Positions 33,787 through 37,913 of a DNA stretch of 37,913 nucleotides are shown here, one piece after another. Origin of the DNA: Verrucomicrobiales bacterium (GTDB taxonomy: Bacteria; Verrucomicrobiota; Verrucomicrobiia; Limisphaerales; JAQGOV01); NCBI GenBank assembly GCA_028293425.1, contig JAQGOV010000630.1, positions 1 to 37,913 on the forward strand. The letters run 5' to 3'. Positions within the stretch are counted from its first letter, which is position 1. Every line of letters starts with the position of its first letter. The position numbers and the translations under genes were made by a program. The notes beneath the pieces were generated by a model that worked only from the letters and a program-made list of their open reading frames with translations, searched no databases and was not told where the DNA came from.

Positions 33787-34206
33787 ATGCAGTTAATGCC
33801 TTCGTCGACAGTCGTTCTGCTGGTTCCAGTGTTTATGCTTCTCTGGTTGTGTGTTGGATTGGGCATTTCGTTTTACGCTTCACAAGGTTGGCGGGCGTGG
33901 GCGGCCCGATTTGCTGCCGATAGCCGGCCGGTCGGGCGTTGTTTTCGTTCGCCATGCACCCTTTGTCATCCATCGCGCTATGAGCGGGGTGCCGTGCATG
34001 TGGTGTTTTCCCAGGCGGGTGTCTATTTGCACGTTCCAAATTTTTTTTCGCGGTGGTTTTGCCGCCCCCTGCTGATTCCTTGGACCAAAGTGGACCTTCT
34101 TCAGAGCCGGTTTGGATTGTGCATCGCCGATTTTCCAGACCAGTTGGAGGTGGTTCTGCCGTCGGAGGCGAAACATGAATTGGCGAGATATTACCACCCG
34201 GCCTAA
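33787..34206 (+). CDS. small membrane protein with cytoplasmic domain
   Basis: A 139-residue protein from ATG 33787, seven bases after the upstream stop. One or two N-terminal helices (VVLLVPVFMLLWLCVGLGIS) are followed by a soluble domain with a strand pattern like a PH-type fold: VHVVFSQAGVYLHVPNF, RPLLIPWTKVDLLQ, LCIADFPDQLEVVLPSEAK. Cysteines in CFRSPCTLCHPS are spaced like a loose metal site, but no heme motif exists. Function unknown. Confidence 0.55.
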   Translation: MQLMPSSTVVLLVPVFMLLWLCVGLGISFYASQGWRAWAARFAADSRPVGRCFRSPCTLCHPSRYERGAVHVVFSQAGVYLHVPNFFSRWFCRPLLIPWTKVDLLQSRFGLCIADFPDQLEVVLPSEAKHELARYYHPA

Positions 34207-34248
34207 TGCGCTGAGCTTGGATCGATAGCCTTGCGACGAACGACTCAT

Positions 34249-34812
34249 ATGGCCTCCCCTGTATCGCATGCAATTCTCGCAGTCACGATTGGGATGGCAT
34301 TTCCCCGACCCCGTCCACGCAGTCGATACTGGCTGGCAGCCGCTCTGTCAGTGTTACCAGATATTGACGCCATTGGATTTTTCGGCGGCATCGAATACGG
34401 CTCGTTGCTGGGCCACCGTGGGCTGACACATTCATTGGCCTTCGCTGCTGTCATGGCGGGAGTCCTGATGACCATTCCAGCCATCCCCAGTTCGAGGTGG
34501 GGACCAAGATTGTTGACCTGGCTCTACCTGTTCCTCGCCTGTGCGTCCCACGGACTGCTGGATGCGATGACGGACGGCGGCCTGGGCGTTGCGTTCTTCT
34601 CGCCTTTCAGCAACACGAGGTACTTTCTTCCGTGGCAACCCATCATGGTCGGCCCAATCAACATCCTCGCTGCCTTCTCCCCCTGGGGGCGAAGAATTGC
34701 GCTTTCTGAATTGAAGTGGGTCATCGGTCCTTGCGCGGCTATCATCCTCGCAGTCCTCGCAATCCGGAAGAGAAGTGGCTATAGCAATGACATCACCAAA
34801 GAAAAACCATGA
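34249..34812 (+). CDS. YdjM-like membrane-bound metal-dependent hydrolase
   Basis: A 187-residue protein from ATG 34249. It has the family marks of YdjM/DUF457 proteins: the N-terminal MASPVSHAILAVTIGMAF, LSVLPDIDAIGFFGGIEYGS, the LGHRGLTHSLAFA His pair, and CASHGLLDAMTDGGLGVAFF with a further His/Asp, set among four hydrophobic helices. These residues are thought to form a metal site in the inner membrane; in E. coli ydjM is under LexA control. No LexA-like box is seen here. The next gene overlaps its stop by four bases (ATGA), so the two are translationally coupled. Confidence 0.8.
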   Translation: MASPVSHAILAVTIGMAFPRPRPRSRYWLAAALSVLPDIDAIGFFGGIEYGSLLGHRGLTHSLAFAAVMAGVLMTIPAIPSSRWGPRLLTWLYLFLACASHGLLDAMTDGGLGVAFFSPFSNTRYFLPWQPIMVGPINILAAFSPWGRRIALSELKWVIGPCAAIILAVLAIRKRSGYSNDITKEKP

Positions 34813-35981
34813 GCGCTCGCACTAGCCGGTGGCTCGTGGCAGCAGCTATCGCCGCCCTGATTCTTGGGGCCATACTCTCGCGCATGATCGAGCCGGGCGT
34901 TCGCGTTGAAAAAGTAATGCTGACGACAAACACGCCCGCGCTTCGACTTTTCCCCGCAATGCCGGGTCCGCATCCCATTGCGCTCCTCGCTCATGGAGGC
35001 ACCGGTTCAAAGGAAAATATGTTTCGTTTCGGCGAAGCGCTCGCCGCCGCTGGTTTTGATTGCTATTCGGTGGATCAGGCGGGGCATGGAGAATCGCCCC
35101 AGCGCTACTCCCTCACCAACATCCTGCTCAAATTCCGAGAGCTTGAGCATGCACTCGGAGGGGTGGACGTCTTTGTCGGCCATTCCATGGGCGGTGGCGC
35201 TGGCAGCTGGAGCGTGCGTGGAGACGGCTTTCGGCCAAAACTCTTCATTGGAGTCGATTCCGCCGCCCATGTGGGCGAGCGCGGACCGCCGCTTCTCCTT
35301 TTGGTAGCTCGATTCAGCGAACTGATGTCGCGGAACTGGTTAAGAGCACAAACAAATGCGCAGGTAGTCTTCTCTCCCTGGTCCGAACACATCACCGCAC
35401 CCTTCGATCCGGGCCTCGTGAACGCCGGCGTGAAAACGGCGTGCACGACCATTGGCAAACCAGTCTCCGCTGCTCCGACCGCGTGGCGATGGAGATTGGT
35501 CGGGCTTGTGCTGGGAATAGCGGCCGCGTTGGTCCTGATGTTTTGCCTGCCTGAACTTCATCCCCATCTGGCACGCACTCGAAGATTTATTGTCCCCGCC
35601 GTTCTCCTAATCGCTGTCATCCTCACAATGGGTACGTGGGTCGGTGTGACCCCGCAATTGCGTCGCATCCCCCAGCAGCTTGTTCTCCTCGTTGTCATCT
35701 GGCTGGCGCTCGCCCGCCTCAGCAGGCTGCGGATGCCGCGATGGAGCCTGCCTGTGGTGACCGGGATACTGACGCCTTGCTGTTTGGCAGTTGCTTATTC
35801 AACCCACATTTTTCTCTTCGCCCTGCTCATGGCCCTCTTGGCAATCAGCACGCTCTTGTTGGCGGTGGGAGTGGCCGTCGGCAGAATCGCCAATCGAGGC
35901 GGCCCGCCGCGTGACGGAGACGTTGCCATGGCCATTTTCGCGAGTTATGTCATCGGGCAATTCATGCCACTCTTCTATTGA
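34809..35981 (+). CDS. alpha/beta hydrolase with membrane-embedded C-terminal half
   Basis: A 390-residue protein. One helix anchors the N-terminus (WLVAAAIAALILGAILS). Residues about 40-225 form an alpha/beta-hydrolase-like domain: oxyanion region LLAHGGTGSKENM, DQAGHGESP, nucleophile elbow VGHSMGGGAGS (Ser in G-H-S-M-G), and SEHITAPFDPGLVNAGV with the likely His. Residues about 230-390 contain five or six hydrophobic helices (LVGLVLGIAAALVLMFC, FLFALLMALLAISTLLLAVG). Hydrolase and membrane halves in one chain are uncommon. Coupled to the YdjM-like gene. Substrate unknown; lipids or esters near the membrane are possible. Confidence 0.72.
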   Translation: MSARTSRWLVAAAIAALILGAILSRMIEPGVRVEKVMLTTNTPALRLFPAMPGPHPIALLAHGGTGSKENMFRFGEALAAAGFDCYSVDQAGHGESPQRYSLTNILLKFRELEHALGGVDVFVGHSMGGGAGSWSVRGDGFRPKLFIGVDSAAHVGERGPPLLLLVARFSELMSRNWLRAQTNAQVVFSPWSEHITAPFDPGLVNAGVKTACTTIGKPVSAAPTAWRWRLVGLVLGIAAALVLMFCLPELHPHLARTRRFIVPAVLLIAVILTMGTWVGVTPQLRRIPQQLVLLVVIWLALARLSRLRMPRWSLPVVTGILTPCCLAVAYSTHIFLFALLMALLAISTLLLAVGVAVGRIANRGGPPRDGDVAMAIFASYVIGQFMPLFY

Positions 35982-36212
35982 AGAATGAGTTTATCGCCAC
36001 CGAACAGTGCGCAGCCGGCTCCCGCAGCACAGGTCCAAGAACCTGGGAAATGTGTCTCACCGCAAATATTCGTTCCCCCATTTCTCCCATCAACCAAACC
36101 GCCCTCAGGCGAATTCCGTGCGGACGTAATTGCCTCGCATACTCTTTACATGGATTTTCGCAACGAACAGCCATTGTCGGATCGGGCCAGTGTGCCGCGT
36201 CATACAGGTGGA

Positions 36213-36514
36213 ATGGACGAAACTGACCTGGAACTGCTAGCCCGCTACGACCGGGACAAGACTGAGGATGCTTTTGCCGAACTCGTGCGTCGGCACGTTG
36301 ACCGCATATATTCGGCCGCTTCCGAATGGTTTACGATTAACACCTGGCCGAAGATGTGATGCAGGAGACTTTTGTGGCACTCGCGCGAAGCGCACCTCGA
36401 CTCAGCGACCGTCCTGTCCTTTCAGGGTGGCTCTGCATCAATATGGACACTGCACAGGCCACGCAAGGAAGGCGAATCTCACGACAGGCCCTGACCTATG
36501 TTTCACCCTCCTAA
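36213..36514 (+). pseudogene. frameshifted, truncated ECF sigma factor gene
   Basis: ATG 36213 opens MDETDLELLARYDRDKTEDA, FAELVRRHVDRIYSAASE, a clear sigma region 2.1, then leaves frame near 36330. In the next frame, past an in-frame TAA at 36338, HLAEDVMQETFVALARSAPR and LSDRPVLSGWL continue region 2 from 36341 and stop at 36512-36514. Region 4 and any membrane part are missing. One lost base plus a nonsense change explain the break. The bases from 36515 to 36765 hold no gene, only a short resemblance to sequence after the deleted sigma gene. Confidence 0.75.
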
Positions 36515-36765
36515 CGCGGGTGCCGTTTGCAATGGAAGAAGATACAGCGCTTGATCCAATCCTAAGAGGTTTGTTCAGTGTCGTCTTTGGGGCGTCTCAG
36601 CCTTTGCTGGTCAGCCGGGGGCCGCAACATATGAGCGAAAGTGGCTTTGACAAAGCCCTTTTGGAAAATTAACGTTGCTTTTGTTGAACATTAATAGGCT
36701 GCAGTTTACCGGTGTTAGGCTGAAGTGCCTCCCGGCCGAATTCTAGTAGGCTGCATCACGCGCGT

Positions 36766-37089
36766 ATGTACATGGAGAGTCCAGCCACCGAGAGCGAGGA
36801 GCAATTCCGAGCCTACGTCACGGAGCTGCTCACGAGCATCTACGGACGAGTGCCCGAGTGGGCGGAGTTTTGTGTTGGTCGCCGGATAGAGAGACGAGGG
36901 GTGTTTTACCGAGAGCTTGTCTGTCCTGCTGGCAGCGTCTGGTGCCAGGTTTCCATGCGAGCCCGACAGCCGAGCGGCATCTCTCGCGGCATCATCTTGC
37001 AGGGCCAGGTTCGTGACGTGCCTCACTGTTGGGAGGTTCGTTCTGGCGCTGAGACGGAGTTTGCTTACGATGAGATCCATGCCGCCTAA
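36766..37089 (+). CDS. small hypothetical protein
   Basis: A 107-residue frame from ATG 36766, acidic at the N-terminus (MESPATESEEQFRAYVTELL) with a compact mixed fold (FCVGRRIERRGVFYRELVCP, GIILQGQVRDVPHCWEV). No signal peptide, helix anchor or known motif. Composition is that of a soluble cytoplasmic protein. Not recognised; support is its length and protein-like content only. A small hairpin 43 bases after its stop could end the transcript. Confidence 0.4.
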   Translation: MYMESPATESEEQFRAYVTELLTSIYGRVPEWAEFCVGRRIERRGVFYRELVCPAGSVWCQVSMRARQPSGISRGIILQGQVRDVPHCWEVRSGAETEFAYDEIHAA

Positions 37090-37131
37090 CCCCTATCAAG
37101 CCCGCGCGGTCAAGAGCAAAGAAAGTAGGAG

Positions 37132-37147
37132 CGGAAATTTTTTTCCG
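37132..37147 (+). terminator. possible terminator hairpin
   Basis: CGGAAA (37132-37137), a TTTT loop and TTTCCG (37142-37147) form a 6-bp stem followed by TTTC. It lies 43 bases after the stop of the small gene at 36766. The stem is weak and the T-run short. From here to 37388 I see nothing supportable. Confidence 0.3.
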
Positions 37148-37388
37148 TTTCTCGTCCGCGGAGCGGGAACTCCAACTTCATTTCTAAATGCGCTGGACTC
37201 CAGAACAACATAAGGGCTGTTCGCTTTGCGACCCGCGATCCCGGCGGAAGCATCGCGGTTGCACACAGAACCGTAAACTAACTACCTGACTTTGCGGGTT
37301 GAGCCTTGAGCCTGGGGCGTGGAGAAAGTTGGGGGTCGGGTGGGCTCCGGAAAATTTCCAGAATAGGCGCGCCAAAAAATGGCTTGCA

Positions 37389-37460
37389 GGCGGCGTCTAC
37401 TCTTCCATGAGTGAACAGTCGGACCGACCAACAACTTTTGCGCGAGCAGGCCCCTCGCTC
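37389..37460 (+). pseudogene. 5' remnant of an ECF sigma factor gene with its promoter block
   Basis: GGCGGC (37389), TACTCT (37398) and ATGAGTGAACAG (37407) are followed, after a 4-base insertion that breaks frame, by codons for TDQQLLRE, matching TDAQLLRA of the intact sigma gene. Nothing of sigma is recognisable beyond about 37450. From 37389 to 37446 it aligns with 32404-32459 almost without gaps, so the two are copies of one 5' end. Confidence 0.55.
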
Positions 37461-37541
37461 AAAGGCCAGGAACGCAGGTCGAGCCATCGAAACAATAGAT
37501 GGATGCGGGTTGCGCCGGGCAAGGCTCCTTTGAGGCTTTGA

Positions 37542-37579
37542 GGGGGGAGTTCCCCCCCTTCCAACCCACGCTGGGGGGG
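37542..37579. promoter_or_regulatory. overlapping G/C-tract hairpins upstream of the lipoprotein gene
   Basis: Six G (37542-37547), seven C (37552-37558) and seven G (37573-37579). The C-tract can pair with the first G-tract (6 bp, 4-base loop) or the second (7 bp, 14-base loop), but not both. They lie 63 bases before ATG 37642. A terminator for upstream transcription or a leader structure are both possible; no downstream T-run supports the first. Confidence 0.35.
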
Positions 37580-37641
37580 TGGTAGGTTGGCAGGAGTACT
37601 TAAGTGAGCGTCCTAATACTCTCCCTAACAAAACTAAAATT

Positions 37642-37809
37642 ATGAAACCTATATTATTCGTCCTGTTAACGGCAGCGGCCCTGGTGGGTTGTGACAAACA
37701 AAAAAGCGCCATCGAAGACCACAAAGAAGCCACTAAGGATGCTTTAGACAACCGGAAAGATGCAGTCAATGCCGCCGCCAAGGACGCTAAGAGCCTGTAC
37801 GGAAATTAA
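37642..37809 (+). CDS. small lipoprotein
   Basis: A 55-residue protein: lipoprotein signal MKPILFVLLTAAALVGC with lipobox LVGC (Cys17), then a short, highly charged, helix-forming mature part with repeated K-D-A spacing (EATKDALDNRKDAVNAAAK). Similar tiny Ala/Lys/Asp-rich lipoproteins are common in Verrucomicrobia and proteobacteria and are usually stress- or envelope-related; I cannot place it further. The ATG is used rather than the in-frame upstream extension because it begins the signal. The last 104 bases of the window hold nothing I can support. Confidence 0.75.
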   Translation: MKPILFVLLTAAALVGCDKQKSAIEDHKEATKDALDNRKDAVNAAAKDAKSLYGN

Positions 37810-37913
37810 GGCTTCAGGATTTTCCGGATATGCCCATGGATGGCAGACCCCCCGTGGTTGAATGGGAGGATGCCCGATTATAGCTTTTATCCGACCTGCT
37901 TAAGCGATACCGA

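Noticed and set aside
37587-37619. TTGGCA and TAATAC as a promoter for the small lipoprotein, or a sigma-54 site
   Set aside because: The 21-base spacer is too long for a standard promoter, and the GC needed 10 bases after GG for sigma-54 is TA here.
1-37913. tRNA, rRNA, CRISPR arrays and transposase genes
   Set aside because: No cloverleaf arms, repeat-spacer pattern or transposase-like translation was found on either strand by eye.

Overview
The window looks like chromosome from a member of the Verrucomicrobiota, probably the soil and freshwater Pedosphaera/Limisphaerales side. This is inferred from gene content; no marker rRNA is present. The pointers are a TIGR03790-type secreted protein, a Gre factor carried at the end of a very long protein, ECF sigma factors fused to a membrane anchor and a periplasmic domain, a relic of the PVC-type cytochrome c domain, and PQQ and TPR/cytochrome c lipoproteins. 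Codon use is moderately GC-rich throughout. Shine-Dalgarno sites are mostly weak, and several GTG or TTG starts are likely. No tRNA, rRNA, CRISPR array or intact insertion sequence was seen.

Layout. 1-3707: tail of a membrane protein, a PhnP-like metallo-hydrolase, a TIGR03790 secreted protein and an outer-membrane barrel-like protein, all on the plus strand. 3732-5255: rmuC on the minus strand, convergent, with a small hairpin between. 5256-6982: a loose accessory stretch with a decayed cytochrome c relic, a pair of related dispersed repeats and two small multi-pass membrane proteins. 6983-8141: a VOC protein and a methyltransferase. 8348-13403: a heme-containing PQQ dehydrogenase, a PEP-hydrolase-family TIM barrel, a Cys-poor DksA-like protein and rsmB (minus). 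13450-20636: the long Gre protein, then glycosyltransferase, flippase, M20 peptidase and nucleotide-sugar epimerase genes, and a glutathionyl-hydroquinone reductase. 20755-23240: a translationally coupled pair, a redoxin lipoprotein and a cytochrome c/type-2 copper monooxygenase/TPR protein that keeps all six expected copper ligands. 23262-27432 (minus): LOG-family protein, rhomboid protease and a large secreted protein with carboxypeptidase-regulatory-like repeats.

27972-37809 is the most unusual part. It holds two intact ECF sigma factors, each continuing through a transmembrane segment into a different extracytoplasmic domain (TIGR03435-like in one, coiled coil plus unknown domain in the other). 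Next comes a secreted aspartic protease with two DTG lobes and a PDZ domain. Further on lie at least four broken sigma genes: one with an in-frame internal deletion, one frameshifted, and two reduced to their 5' ends. Three of the sigma 5' ends share the same upstream GGCGGC block, with an AT-rich or TACTCT hexamer only a few bases before the start codon, suggesting a conserved promoter with a leaderless or nearly leaderless message. Small secreted and membrane proteins fill the rest, among them a YdjM-like hydrolase coupled to an alpha/beta hydrolase with a membrane-embedded C-terminal half. I read this region as a site of repeated gain and decay of sigma cassettes. A plausible but unproven idea is that the intact ones are membrane-held sigma factors released by proteolysis, with the adjacent protease as a candidate partner.
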